Assembly (NCBI RefSeq): GCF_026340095.1
Contig: NZ_JAPEPO010000001.1
Span: 6,100,001-6,164,000, forward strand
Reading direction: 5' to 3'
Length of the DNA: 64,000 nt
Source: Streptomyces sp. NBC_01446
GTDB lineage: Bacteria; Actinomycetota; Actinomycetes; Streptomycetales; Streptomycetaceae
Shown here: in pieces, positions 19,269-27,735 of the stretch
Layout of the letters: every line of letters starts with the position of its first letter
Position numbering within the stretch: position 1 is the first letter of the stretch
The notes under the pieces: generated by a model
What the model saw: the letters and a program-made list of their open reading frames with translations, nothing else
Database searches by the model: none
What the model was told of the DNA's origin: nothing
Made by a program: the position numbers and the translations under genes

Positions 19269-20777
19269 ATGACGAGCAGCACCGAGACCACCGCCACCAC
19301 TCCGCAGGTTGCGGTCAACGACATCGGTGACGAGGACGCATTCCTCGCCGCGATCGACGAGACGATCAAGTACTTCAACGACGGTGACATCGTCGATGGC
19401 GTCATCGTCAAGGTAGACCGGGACGAGGTTCTCCTCGACATCGGTTACAAGACCGAAGGCGTGATCCCGAGCCGCGAGCTCTCGATCAAGCACGATGTCG
19501 ACCCGAACGAGGTCGTCAAGGTCGGCGACGAGATCGAGGCCCTGGTTCTCCAGAAGGAGGACAAGGAAGGCCGTCTCATCCTGTCCAAGAAGCGTGCGCA
19601 GTACGAGCGCGCCTGGGGCACGATCGAGAAGATCAAGGAAGAAGACGGCATCGTCACCGGTACCGTCATCGAGGTCGTCAAGGGTGGACTCATCCTCGAC
19701 ATCGGCCTCCGTGGCTTCCTGCCGGCCTCCCTCGTCGAGATGCGCCGCGTCCGCGACCTCCAGCCCTACGTGGGCAAGGAGCTCGAGGCCAAGATCATCG
19801 AGCTGGACAAGAACCGCAACAACGTGGTCCTGTCCCGCCGTGCCTGGCTCGAGCAGACCCAGTCCGAGGTCCGTCAGACGTTCCTCACGACCCTGCAGAA
19901 GGGTCAGGTCCGCTCCGGCGTCGTTTCCTCGATCGTCAACTTCGGTGCCTTCGTGGACCTGGGTGGCGTCGACGGTCTCGTGCACGTCTCCGAGCTGTCC
20001 TGGAAGCACATCGACCACCCGTCCGAGGTTGTCGAGGTCGGCCAGGAAGTCACCGTCGAGGTCCTCGACGTCGACATGGACCGCGAGCGTGTCTCCCTGT
20101 CGCTGAAGGCGACGCAGGAAGACCCGTGGCAGCAGTTCGCCCGTACGCACCAGATCGGCCAGGTCGTCCCCGGCAAGGTCACGAAGCTGGTTCCGTTCGG
20201 TGCGTTCGTCCGCGTGGACGAGGGCATCGAGGGTCTGGTCCACATCTCCGAGCTGGCCGAGCGCCACGTGGAGATCCCGGAGCAGGTCGTCCAGGTCAAC
20301 GACGAGATCTTCGTCAAGGTCATCGACATCGACCTCGAGCGTCGCCGCATCAGCCTCTCGCTGAAGCAGGCCAACGAGGCCTTCGGTGCCGACCCGTCGA
20401 CGGTCGAGTTCGACCCGACCCTGTACGGCATGGCCGCGTCTTACGACGACCAGGGCAACTACATCTACCCCGAGGGCTTCGACCCCGAGACCAACGACTG
20501 GCTCGAGGGCTTCGAGAGCCAGCGCGAGGTGTGGGAGAACCAGTACGCCGAGGCGCAGCAGCGCTTCGAGCAGCACCAGGCTCAGGTCATCAAGTCCCGC
20601 GAGGCCGACGCCCAGGCCGAGGCCGAGGGTGCTGCCGCTCCGGCCGGCGCCCCGGCTGCGTCCGGTGGTGGCGGCGGCGGTTCGTACTCCTCGGAGTCGG
20701 ACGATAGCTCCGGCGCGCTTGCTTCGGACGAGGCGCTCGCCGCGCTCCGTGAGAAGCTGGCCGGTGGTCAGAGCTGA
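19269..20777 (+). CDS. rpsA: 30S ribosomal protein S1
   Basis: Ribosomal protein S1, which helps mRNA bind the 30S subunit; 502 residues. Four S1 (OB-fold) RNA-binding domains follow one another from about residue 35 to 365: GDIVDGVIVKVDRDEVLLDI, GTVIEVVKGGLILDIGLRG, GVVSSIVNFGAFVDLGGVDG and GKVTKLVPFGAFVRVDEGIE. Gram-negative S1 has six; four is normal for actinobacteria. The C-terminus (residues ~380-502) is acidic and ends in a Gly-rich Ser/Asp tail. The ATG at 19269 has GGAG upstream and gives MTSSTETTATTPQVAV. A strong promoter and long leader precede it and a strong terminator follows. Confidence 0.98.
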   Translation: MTSSTETTATTPQVAVNDIGDEDAFLAAIDETIKYFNDGDIVDGVIVKVDRDEVLLDIGYKTEGVIPSRELSIKHDVDPNEVVKVGDEIEALVLQKEDKEGRLILSKKRAQYERAWGTIEKIKEEDGIVTGTVIEVVKGGLILDIGLRGFLPASLVEMRRVRDLQPYVGKELEAKIIELDKNRNNVVLSRRAWLEQTQSEVRQTFLTTLQKGQVRSGVVSSIVNFGAFVDLGGVDGLVHVSELSWKHIDHPSEVVEVGQEVTVEVLDVDMDRERVSLSLKATQEDPWQQFARTHQIGQVVPGKVTKLVPFGAFVRVDEGIEGLVHISELAERHVEIPEQVVQVNDEIFVKVIDIDLERRRISLSLKQANEAFGADPSTVEFDPTLYGMAASYDDQGNYIYPEGFDPETNDWLEGFESQREVWENQYAEAQQRFEQHQAQVIKSREADAQAEAEGAAAPAGAPAASGGGGGGSYSSESDDSSGALASDEALAALREKLAGGQS

Positions 20778-20808
20778 TCTGAACCCTCCGGGGTTCGGTA
20801 AGTAGTTG

Positions 20809-20846
20809 AGCGGGCTCGCACCCTTTGGGTGCGGGCCCGCTTCTCT
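20809..20846 (+). terminator. rpsA terminator
   Basis: AGCGGGCTCGCACCC (20809-20823) pairs with GGGTGCGGGCCCGCTT (20827-20842) around TTT, followed by TCTCTGTGT. A smaller hairpin, GAACCC-TCCG-GGGTTC (20781-20796), lies just upstream. The main stem separates rpsA from the convergent beta-helix gene. Confidence 0.9.
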
Positions 20847-20879
20847 GTGTCCGCCGACGTTCGCGTCCGCCGACGTTTC

Positions 20880-21845
20880 CTACTCGGTGACCGGTACGTT
20901 CGTCAGGCCCTTGCCGCCTGTCACCGTGTTGCTTGCGTACACCGTCGTCCCGCAGCTTCCGCCGGCGTTCGTCACGTTGATCGCCAGTTGCTTGTCGCCG
21001 GTCGCGCCGCGCAGATCCGACGTGTTGGAGCGGAAGACCGTGCCGCACCCCCAGCCGGACTGCTGGGTGTGGGTCTCGTAGCCGTTGTTCGTGGTGGCGA
21101 TGCCCTTGTTGTTCTCGACCAGGACGTCATTGCCCTTCACGTCGACCCAGGAGTCGTCGAAGTTGGCCCCGGTCAGGCCGCTGCCGTCGAACGTGTTGCC
21201 GACGATCCGCGCGCCCGTCGTGCCCTCCTTGATGTCGACGTTCTCGCCGCCGACGTCCGGGCCGATCGTGTTGCCGGTGATCTGGATACGGTCGCTCTTG
21301 TCGGAGGTTCCGCCGGCCGTGCCGACGTAGACGCCCTCGCCCATGCCGCGGCCGTCGTTGCCGGTGTCGTAGATCCGCGAGTTCCTGATCGTCCCGTCCG
21401 TGCTGGAGTTGCGGAAGTGGATACCCTCCATGTCCAGCCCGTGGACGGTGACCGTGTCGGCGACGACGCCCTTCGCCGAGTCGATCATGATGCCCTTCTG
21501 GCCGCCGGTGACGGTGATGCCCTGGACCGTCCAGTACGAGGCGCCGCTCAGATGCAGGCCGTAACCGCCGCCCGCCTTGAGGACCGCCTTCGCGGAGCCG
21601 GTCAGGGTGATGCGCGAGCCGGAACTCGCGGCGATCGACGTCTTGAAGTTGCCCGTGTACGTGCCGTCGGCGAGATGGATCGTGTCGCCGGGCGCGGCCG
21701 CCGTGAGCGCCGACTTGAGCTGGGCCGTGGTGGAGACCTCGATGACCTGAGCGGCTCCGGCGGCAGGCGTCGCGAGGGCCGTGGCGGCTCCGGCGACGAC
21801 CGCGGAGGCGGTGAGGGCGGGCAGGAGCGCGGAACGGATGCCCAT
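20880..21845 (-). CDS. Secreted right-handed beta-helix repeat protein
   Basis: A 321-residue exported protein. Residues 1-31 (MGIRSALLPALTASAVVAGA and on to AAGAA) form a signal peptide. The mature part shows the periodic coils of a parallel beta-helix (ITLTGSAKAVLKAGGGYGLH, YWTVQGITVTGGQKGIMID, then ADTVTVHGLDMEGIHF and IRNSRIYDTGNDGRG), the fold of pectate lyases and other polysaccharide-active proteins. An opening segment APGDTIHLADGTYTGNF is typical of such helices. The ATG at 21845 follows GGAAGG. No lyase catalytic triad is identifiable with confidence, so enzymatic activity is uncertain. It converges on rpsA. Confidence 0.85.
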   Translation of the reverse strand: MGIRSALLPALTASAVVAGAATALATPAAGAAQVIEVSTTAQLKSALTAAAPGDTIHLADGTYTGNFKTSIAASSGSRITLTGSAKAVLKAGGGYGLHLSGASYWTVQGITVTGGQKGIMIDSAKGVVADTVTVHGLDMEGIHFRNSSTDGTIRNSRIYDTGNDGRGMGEGVYVGTAGGTSDKSDRIQITGNTIGPDVGGENVDIKEGTTGARIVGNTFDGSGLTGANFDDSWVDVKGNDVLVENNKGIATTNNGYETHTQQSGWGCGTVFRSNTSDLRGATGDKQLAINVTNAGGSCGTTVYASNTVTGGKGLTNVPVTE

Positions 21846-22062
21846 GGGGGGGTGCCTTCCCGTCGGTTCGTGCAAAGAATGTTTTTGTACATGAACTCTG
21901 GGTGCAGACATGAACGTAGGGGTCTGACGTGGCTACGTCAAGGTCTGGACCAGGGGGGTGTGCGGGGAGGGAAACGTGGGAGATACACGAGTAACTCCTG
22001 TGCCGTAACAGGCCGTTGCAAGGATCCCCGGATCACTCAAGATCGTGAGGGGAGCCGTCAGC

Positions 22063-23673
22063 ATGGCAGTACAGCAGCGACCGGAGGCGGGCTCGAGCCG
22101 CCGAGCCTTCCTGCGCAACGTCGGGGTGAGCGGTGGTGCGGGCGCGATGTTCGCCACCATGGGAGCCCTCGGCCTCGCCCCCACCGCGCAGGCCGCCTCC
22201 CGCGAACAGGCCTACAGCGCACCGAAGTCGGGCGACTTCACGCTCACCGGCCGCGGCGCCGCCAAGGTCGTCGTCGTGGGCGGCGGCATCGCCGGACTCG
22301 CGACGGCGTACGAACTCGGCAAGGCGGGCTACGACTGTACGGTCCTGGAGGCAAGGGAGCGCACCGGCGGCCGCAACTTCACGGTGCGCGGCGGCGACAG
22401 CACCGTCGACCTGTACGGCAACCGGCAGACCGCGCGCTTCGCACAGGGCCAGTACCTGAACGCCGGGCCGGCGCGGCTGCCCCAGTGGATGGTCACCCTC
22501 GACTACTGCCGCGAACTCGGTGTCCCCGTCGAGGTGTTCACGAACACGAACGCCGATGCCTATCTCTACAACGAGTCCGCCGGCATGACCGCGCCCGTGC
22601 GCTACCGCACCGCCAAGGCCGATGTGTACGGCTACGTATCGGAGTTGCTCGCCAAGGCCACCGACAAGGGCGCCCTCGACAAGGAACTCACCGCCTCGGA
22701 CCAGGACCGCCTCATGGAGTTCCTCAAGGATTTCGGGGACCTCGGCGACAAGCTCGCCTACGAGGGCGGAGAGCGCCGCGGCTACAGCACCGTCCCGGCC
22801 GCCACCGGGACACCCGGAGTGATGCTCGGCGACGTGCCCTCCGCGTCGGACGTGTTCGCCAGCGGCGTCGGGCGGTACTTCTCCTTCGAGTTCGGCTTCG
22901 ACCAGGCCATGCTGATGTTCCAGCCCGTGGGCGGCATGGACCAGATACCGAAGGCGCTGACGCGCGCGATCGGTGCGCACAAGGTGCGTACGGGAGCCGT
23001 CGTCAGCAGGATCACTCAGACGGCGGGCGGAGTCACCGTCACCTACACGCAGGGTGGCAGGACGAGGGCCGTCGAGGCCGACTACTGCGTCGGCGCGCTG
23101 CCGCCCAACATCCTCGCGAAGATCCCGCACAACCTCGGCTCAGGCGTGCAGTCCGCACTGGAGGCCATCACCCCACAGTCCGCGGGCAAGATCGGCCTGG
23201 AGTACCGGTCCCGCTGGTGGGAGCTCGATCACAAGATCTATGGCGGCATCACCGAGACCGACCTCGACGTCACCCACATCTGGCACCCCTCCTACGGCTT
23301 CCACGGCGAGCGCGGCGTACTCGTCGGCTACTACAACTACGACGGCGACGCCGACTCGTACGCGAAGCTCACACCGGGCGAGCGCGAGAAGCGTGCCGTG
23401 GCCGCCGGCGTGAAGATCTACGGCGAGAAGTACCGCACCGAACTCGCCTCCTCCTTCTCGCATCACTGGCGCCAGACCCCGCACCTCGAAGCCGCCTGGC
23501 ACGACACCCCCGGCGGACCCGACGACCCCCGCTACAAGCCGCTCAACGAACCCACAGGCCGCGTCTACTTCGCCGGGGACTGGCTCAGCTACACCGACGC
23601 ATGGCAGCACGGGGCGTTCACCTCAGCCCGCCGGGCAGTCACCAGGCTCCACACGCGCGTGCTGGCCGCGTAG
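22063..23673 (+). CDS. Tat-exported flavin monoamine oxidase
   Basis: FAD-dependent amine oxidase of the flavin monoamine oxidase / L-amino acid oxidase superfamily, 536 residues. The N-terminus carries a Tat signal, SSRRAFLRNVGVSGGAGAMF, ending at AQA near residue 44, so the enzyme is exported folded with its flavin. The dinucleotide-binding motif VVVGGGIAGLATAYELGKAG is followed by the second FAD motif (LEARERTGGR). The C-terminal flavin motif includes GRVYFAGDWLSYTDAWQHGA. The ATG at 22063 has GAGGGGAG eight bases upstream. A hairpin terminator follows. Extracellular L-amino acid oxidases of this type make 2-oxo acids, ammonia and peroxide; the substrate here is not determinable. Confidence 0.91.
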   Translation: MAVQQRPEAGSSRRAFLRNVGVSGGAGAMFATMGALGLAPTAQAASREQAYSAPKSGDFTLTGRGAAKVVVVGGGIAGLATAYELGKAGYDCTVLEARERTGGRNFTVRGGDSTVDLYGNRQTARFAQGQYLNAGPARLPQWMVTLDYCRELGVPVEVFTNTNADAYLYNESAGMTAPVRYRTAKADVYGYVSELLAKATDKGALDKELTASDQDRLMEFLKDFGDLGDKLAYEGGERRGYSTVPAATGTPGVMLGDVPSASDVFASGVGRYFSFEFGFDQAMLMFQPVGGMDQIPKALTRAIGAHKVRTGAVVSRITQTAGGVTVTYTQGGRTRAVEADYCVGALPPNILAKIPHNLGSGVQSALEAITPQSAGKIGLEYRSRWWELDHKIYGGITETDLDVTHIWHPSYGFHGERGVLVGYYNYDGDADSYAKLTPGEREKRAVAAGVKIYGEKYRTELASSFSHHWRQTPHLEAAWHDTPGGPDDPRYKPLNEPTGRVYFAGDWLSYTDAWQHGAFTSARRAVTRLHTRVLAA

Positions 23674-23704
23674 GGACACACGGCAGGTAAGAGGTGTCTG
23701 TGAG

Positions 23705-23730
23705 GGGCGCGGGAGGGAATGCCCGCGCCC
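23705..23730 (+). terminator. Hairpin terminator behind the amine oxidase gene
   Basis: GGGCGCGGG (23705-23713) pairs perfectly with CCCGCGCCC (23722-23730) around eight bases, 31 bases after the stop. Confidence 0.8.
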
Positions 23731-23772
23731 TACCGCGCGTTCCCCTAAGGAACACGAGGAGGAGCGGTCACA

Positions 23773-24711
23773 GTGCTTGATCCGCAGGGTTTGTACGCAT
23801 GGGAGCCGAAGGGCCTGGCCGTGGTGGACATGGCGCTCGCCCAGGAGTCGGCCGGACTGGTCATGCTCTACCACTTCGACGGATACATCGACGCGGGTGA
23901 GACCGGCGACCAGATCGTGGACCGGGTCCTCGACTCGCTGCCCCACCAGGTCGTGGCGCGGTTCGATCACGACCGGCTCGTCGACTACCGGGCCCGCCGC
24001 CCGCTGCTCACCTTCCGGCGCGACCGCTGGACGGACTACGACGTGCCCGCCCTTGAGGTGCGGCTCGTCCAGGACGCCACGGGTGCGCCCTTCCTGCTGC
24101 TCTCGGGCCCCGAGCCCGACGTCGAGTGGGAGCGTTTCGCGGCCGCCGTGAAGGAGATCGTCGAGCGGCTCGGCGTGCGCCTCGCGGTCAACTTCCACGG
24201 AATCCCGATGGGTGTCCCGCACACACGGCCCGTCGGCCTCACGCCGCACGGCAACCGGACCGATCTCGTCCCCGGCCACCGCAGCCCCTTCGACGAGGCG
24301 CAGGTACCCGGCAGCGCGGAGTCCCTCGTGGAGTACCGCCTCATGGAGGCCGGACGCGACGTACTCGGTGTCGCCGCGCACGTTCCGCACTACATCGCGC
24401 GCTCGCCGTACCCGGACGCCGCGTTGACCGTCCTCGAAGCCATCACGGCGGCGACCGGCCTGGTGCTGCCCTCGGTGGCGCACGGGCTGCGCACGGAGGC
24501 GCACCGCACGCAGACGGAGATCGACCGGCAGATCCAGGAGGGCGACGAGGAACTCGTCTCGCTCGTCCAGGGACTTGAGCACCAGTACGACGCGGCGGCG
24601 GGTGCCGAGAGCCGCGGGAACATGCTGGCCGAACCGACCGACATCCCGTCCGCCGACGAGATCGGCCTCGAGTTCGAGAAGTTCCTGGCCGAACGCGAGG
24701 GCGACGCATAG
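23773..24711 (+). CDS. PAC2 family protein
   Basis: A 312-residue cytosolic protein of the PAC2 family, related to proteasome assembly chaperones. Family segments visible are LVMLYHFDGYIDAGETGDQI near residues 29-48, FLLLSGPEPDVEWERFAAAV and GIPMGVPHTRPVGLTPHGN. The GTG at 23773 follows AGGAGGAG. Actinobacteria have proteasomes, and PAC2-domain proteins are conserved there, but their bacterial role is not established. It sits alone between a terminator and the coaE promoter. Confidence 0.9.
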   Translation: MLDPQGLYAWEPKGLAVVDMALAQESAGLVMLYHFDGYIDAGETGDQIVDRVLDSLPHQVVARFDHDRLVDYRARRPLLTFRRDRWTDYDVPALEVRLVQDATGAPFLLLSGPEPDVEWERFAAAVKEIVERLGVRLAVNFHGIPMGVPHTRPVGLTPHGNRTDLVPGHRSPFDEAQVPGSAESLVEYRLMEAGRDVLGVAAHVPHYIARSPYPDAALTVLEAITAATGLVLPSVAHGLRTEAHRTQTEIDRQIQEGDEELVSLVQGLEHQYDAAAGAESRGNMLAEPTDIPSADEIGLEFEKFLAEREGDA

Positions 24712-24717
24712 GGGCTG

Positions 24718-24746
24718 TGGTCAGCGACGGGGCCCTCGCCTAAGCT
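24718..24746 (+). promoter_or_regulatory. Promoter for coaE, probably leaderless
   Basis: TGGTCA (24718-24723) and TAAGCT (24741-24746) are 17 bases apart. The -10 ends six bases before the coaE ATG (24753), and no Shine-Dalgarno sequence is present, so transcription probably begins at or beside the ATG. Confidence 0.6.
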
Positions 24747-24752
24747 GCCCGC

Positions 24753-25355
24753 ATGCTGAAGGTGGGTCTGACCGGCGGAATCGGCGCCGGCAAGAGCGAG
24801 GTGTCCCGGCTGCTCGTGGAGCACGGGGCCGTATTGATCGACGCCGACCGCATCGCGCGAGAGGTCGTGGAGCCCGGAACTCCCGGACTCGCCGCGGTCG
24901 TCGAGGCGTTCGGGAGCGAGGTGCTCGCCCCGGACGGCTCGCTGGACCGGCCGGCGCTCGGCGCGATCGTCTTCGCCGACGCGGACCGCCTCGCCGTCCT
25001 CAACTCGATCGTGCACCCGCTCGTCGGCGCCCGCTCCGCCGAACTCGAAGCCGCCGCCACAGGTGACTCCGTCGTCGTGCACGACGTACCGCTGCTCGCC
25101 GAGAACGGCCTGGCGCCGCTGTACGACGTCGTGGTCGTCGTCGACGCGAGCCCCGAGACCCAGCTCGACCGCCTCGTGCGCCTGCGCCGCATGAGCGAGG
25201 AGGACGCCCGCGCCCGCATGGCCGCCCAGGCCACCCGCGACAAGCGCCTGGAGATCGCCGACATCGTGATCGACAACGACGTACCGCTCGACGAGCTGCA
25301 CCGGCGGGTCGGCGCCGTCTGGGCGGACCTCGCGCAGCGGGCGGCCGCGGCCTAG
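24753..25355 (+). CDS. coaE: Dephospho-CoA kinase
   Basis: Last enzyme of coenzyme A synthesis: phosphorylates the ribose 3'-OH of dephospho-CoA with ATP. It has 200 residues, normal for the family. The Walker A motif GLTGGIGAGKSEVS is at residues 5-18, followed by DADRIAREVVEPGTPG (residue ~30), HDVPLLAENGLAPLYD (~108) and the lid/base-contact region RMAAQATRDKRLEIADIVID (~147). The ATG at 24753 begins MLKVGLTGG, the canonical start. The DUF3592 gene follows after 13 bases. Confidence 0.97.
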   Translation: MLKVGLTGGIGAGKSEVSRLLVEHGAVLIDADRIAREVVEPGTPGLAAVVEAFGSEVLAPDGSLDRPALGAIVFADADRLAVLNSIVHPLVGARSAELEAAATGDSVVVHDVPLLAENGLAPLYDVVVVVDASPETQLDRLVRLRRMSEEDARARMAAQATRDKRLEIADIVIDNDVPLDELHRRVGAVWADLAQRAAAA

Positions 25356-25368
25356 AAGGGGGACGGGC

Positions 25369-25752
25369 GTGGTCGTACTGGCGGCGTTCACCTTCCTCGG
25401 CGGCCTGGTGGCGATCCTCGCCGGGGCGTACGGGCTGCGGCGGACCCGGCGGATCAGCGAGGCCGGACGGGTCACCCAGGCACTCGTGAAACCTCCGCAG
25501 GCGGGTTCCGAGCGGCCCCTGCTGCAGTTCGAGACGCACGACGGCCGCGTCGTCGAGGTGCCGTCCCCCGCGCCGCCCACCCGGCGCCTGCCGCTGCCGG
25601 CGGGCGGCCTGGTCGGTATCGCGTACGACGTCGACGACCCGCGCGAGACCGTGCTCATCGGCGGCGAGCGGCCCGCCCTCGACTGGGTGTTCGTGGCCGC
25701 GGGCGTGGCGCTGGCCGTGCTCGGCGCGGTACTCGCGGTGACGGGGCGCTGA
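25369..25752 (+). CDS. DUF3592-like small membrane protein
   Basis: A 127-residue protein with a membrane span at each end (VVVLAAFTFLGGLVAILAGA and WVFVAAGVALAVLGAVLAV) and a short beta-rich part between them (RPLLQFETHDGRVVEVPSP; VGIAYDVDDPRETVLIG), the layout of DUF3592 proteins. GTG start at 25369 behind GAAGGGGGA. It lies 13 bases after coaE and is likely in the same transcript. Function unknown. Confidence 0.8.
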   Translation: MVVLAAFTFLGGLVAILAGAYGLRRTRRISEAGRVTQALVKPPQAGSERPLLQFETHDGRVVEVPSPAPPTRRLPLPAGGLVGIAYDVDDPRETVLIGGERPALDWVFVAAGVALAVLGAVLAVTGR

Positions 25753-25854
25753 GCCTTCGGCTCGGTCGGACGTACGTACGTCAGGGTGTTACGGGGGAGG
25801 AATAGGGCTGACAGTCCACGCCGTTGACGTGGATGACGAAGGAGGGAGACCGCT

Positions 25855-26223
25855 GTGCCCCACTCCAACCCGGAGACACACGTCATCGACTTCCGCGCCG
25901 CTGAGCAACTGCTCGCGGCGCGTGACCCACGAGGTGCGGTGAAACTGCTCGACCCGGTCATCGCGGCCCACCCCGAGAACACGGCGGCGCGGCTGCTGCG
26001 CGCCCGCGCGTTCTTCGCCGCGGCCCAACTGCGCGCGGCCGAGCTCGAGTTCACCATCGTCCTGGAGCGCGAGCCGGACAACGCGTTCGCACACTTCGCG
26101 CTCGCCCGCACCTATCAGCGTGCGGCGCGGCCGGACCAGGCGAGGCGCCACTTCCGGCTCGCCGCGGCGCTCGATCCGCAGCCGGACTACGTGGCCGCGG
26201 CCGCTTTCGACGACGCTCCGTGA
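25855..26223 (+). CDS. Small tetratricopeptide-repeat protein
   Basis: A 122-residue cytosolic protein made mostly of TPR helices: DPRGAVKLLDPVIAAHPENT, AARLLRARAFFAAAQLRAAE, then FTIVLEREPDNAFAHFALAR and PDQARRHFRLAAALDPQPDY, about three repeats of 34 residues. Such proteins act as protein-binding scaffolds. GTG start at 25855 follows GGAGGGAG. It is separated from the DUF3592 gene by about 100 bases. The partner is unknown. Confidence 0.88.
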   Translation: MPHSNPETHVIDFRAAEQLLAARDPRGAVKLLDPVIAAHPENTAARLLRARAFFAAAQLRAAELEFTIVLEREPDNAFAHFALARTYQRAARPDQARRHFRLAAALDPQPDYVAAAAFDDAP

Positions 26224-26254
26224 GGCGAGGCCCCCTGGGGAGTTTCAGGGCGGT

Positions 26255-26542
26255 CTAGGGCTTGTCGTCCGGGGGATGGTAGGGCGGTACGTGCGGGGGA
26301 TCATAGGGCGGTACGTCGGGGCCCGGCTGGTAGTGCGGGCCCTGCCGGATGTGGCGGGTGATCACGAACAGGTCGACGGTCACGATCAGCCACAGCACCC
26401 CGCACGCGAGCGCCCACCACGGGCGGTCCGTGAGGATGAACGCGACCGTGCCGAAGATCGACCAGGCCAGACCCCAGATGCTGAGCCACAGCCGGGCGCG
26501 CAGAGCACTGCGCGCGGTCACCGGTTCACTGCCCGTACGCAT
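26255..26542 (-). CDS. DUF6343-like small membrane protein
   Basis: A 95-residue protein with two membrane spans (LWLSIWGLAWSIFGTVAFIL and WWALACGVLWLIVTVDLFVI), a short N-terminal arm MRTGSEPVTARSALRAR, and a Pro/His/Tyr-rich tail (VPPYDPPHVPPYHPP). The pattern fits the DUF6343 family of Streptomyces. The ATG at 26542 is preceded by GGAGG. It diverges from the acyltransferase gene, with a long palindrome between them. Function unknown. Confidence 0.75.
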   Translation of the reverse strand: MRTGSEPVTARSALRARLWLSIWGLAWSIFGTVAFILTDRPWWALACGVLWLIVTVDLFVITRHIRQGPHYQPGPDVPPYDPPHVPPYHPPDDKP

Positions 26543-26548
26543 CTTCAC

Positions 26549-26604
26549 CGCCTCCGCCCGTGAAGAGGTGCCCCTTCCAGGGTGCCTCTTCACGGGCGGA
26601 GGCG
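26549..26604. repeat. Perfect 20-base inverted repeat between divergent genes
   Basis: The arms at 26549-26568 (starting CGCCTCCGCCCG) and 26585-26604 are exact reverse complements, with a 16-base loop. It lies seven bases upstream of the DUF6343 start, within its leader, and about 110 bases before the acyltransferase start. It could be a bidirectional RNA hairpin hiding the DUF6343 ribosome site (GGCGGAGGCGG is inside the arm), an operator, or a mobile-repeat relic. Confidence 0.85.
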
Positions 26605-26712
26605 TCGGGTGCGTCCGGACTCTCGCGCGGCGCACCGTTCCCTGGAATGGTGAGGTGGTTTCCGGTCGGTGGAGTGCGGCCGCCGGCGTTCGGCCGGCGG
26701 AGGGGAGGACGC

Positions 26713-27735
26713 GTGCTGGACGGGCGGAAGAGCGGTGAGCGGCTCGCACGGTGGGTGGAGGCGCTCGACGGGCAGGAGCGGGCGGAGGCCTTGATCCCCG
26801 ACGCGGAGGACCTGCCCGAGGTCCTCCTCGACCTCGGGGTCGCCCACGAGGACATCAACGAACTTGTCGCGCTGCGCCCCCGGGCGGCCGACGATCCCGG
26901 GGTGCGCGATCTCCTGGAGCGGGCCGTGGGCGCCGTCACCCGGGACATGGGCACGGTCGGCGGAAGCCCCCACTTCCCGTCCCCGCCCGACGGCGGGGAC
27001 CTCCTCGAACGCTGCTTCTCCGTGTACGTCTACGTCGCCGCGCTGCCCGCCACGCGCGCGTACCACCGCGGTCTCGGCGTACCGGACGACGTCTCGCGGC
27101 GCACCCTCGCCGACCTCGGACGACACATGGCCGTCCACCGCAGGCGGTACGGCAGTTGCGGCATCCACGCGGTCTCCTGGCTCGGCCTGCACTTCCATGG
27201 GGAGCTCTACCAACTGGGCCGGCTCCAGTACCAGCGGGCCCTGCTCGGCGGGCGCTCGGGCGACGGTGTCGCCGCGGCCGGTCTGCAGCTGACGACGGGC
27301 GACCCGTGCGTCAGCCTCCATATCCCGGATTTCCGGGGCCCGCTGTCCCCGCAGGCGTGCGACCGGTCTCTGGCCCTGGCCGGGGAGTTCTTCGCGCGGC
27401 ACTATCCCGAGGAGCGCTACGAGATCGCCGTGTGCCACTCCTGGCTCCTCGACCCCCAGCTGAAGGAACATCTGCCGAAGGACTCCAACCTGGTGCGCTT
27501 CCAGGAGCGGTTCCGCACGGCGTGGGAGAACACCGAGCCGGACGACGGAGTCCCCGTGGGGTTCGTCTTCGGCGACCCCGCCCTCCCCGTCGAGGACCTG
27601 CCGCGCCGCACGAGCGTCGAGCGGGCCGTCGGCGACCATCTGCGGCGCGGCGGGCACTGGTACGGAGGGCATGGCTGGTTCCTGTTGCCGTGGTCGGGAA
27701 CTGCCGCCCAGGGACGGCTCGTTGAAGGGGCATGA
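26713..27735 (+). CDS. GNAT-type acyltransferase domain protein
   Basis: A 340-residue protein with an N-terminal helical region (residues ~1-120) and a C-terminal GNAT-like part, the arrangement of the NAT_N/GNAT_C acyltransferase family. The typical C-terminal segment is VCHSWLLDPQLKEHLPKDSN, then LVRFQERF. GTG start at 26713 behind GGAGGGGAGGA; the in-frame extension to 26560 runs through the palindrome and is not likely translated. Its stop overlaps the ATG of the methyltransferase gene (ATGA), so the two are translationally coupled and may modify the same substrate. Substrate unknown. Confidence 0.82.
   Translation: MLDGRKSGERLARWVEALDGQERAEALIPDAEDLPEVLLDLGVAHEDINELVALRPRAADDPGVRDLLERAVGAVTRDMGTVGGSPHFPSPPDGGDLLERCFSVYVYVAALPATRAYHRGLGVPDDVSRRTLADLGRHMAVHRRRYGSCGIHAVSWLGLHFHGELYQLGRLQYQRALLGGRSGDGVAAAGLQLTTGDPCVSLHIPDFRGPLSPQACDRSLALAGEFFARHYPEERYEIAVCHSWLLDPQLKEHLPKDSNLVRFQERFRTAWENTEPDDGVPVGFVFGDPALPVEDLPRRTSVERAVGDHLRRGGHWYGGHGWFLLPWSGTAAQGRLVEGA

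Noticed and set aside
20829..23690. 953-codon plus-strand frame over the beta-helix and amine oxidase genes
   Set aside because: It crosses a terminator and two real genes in the wrong frame.
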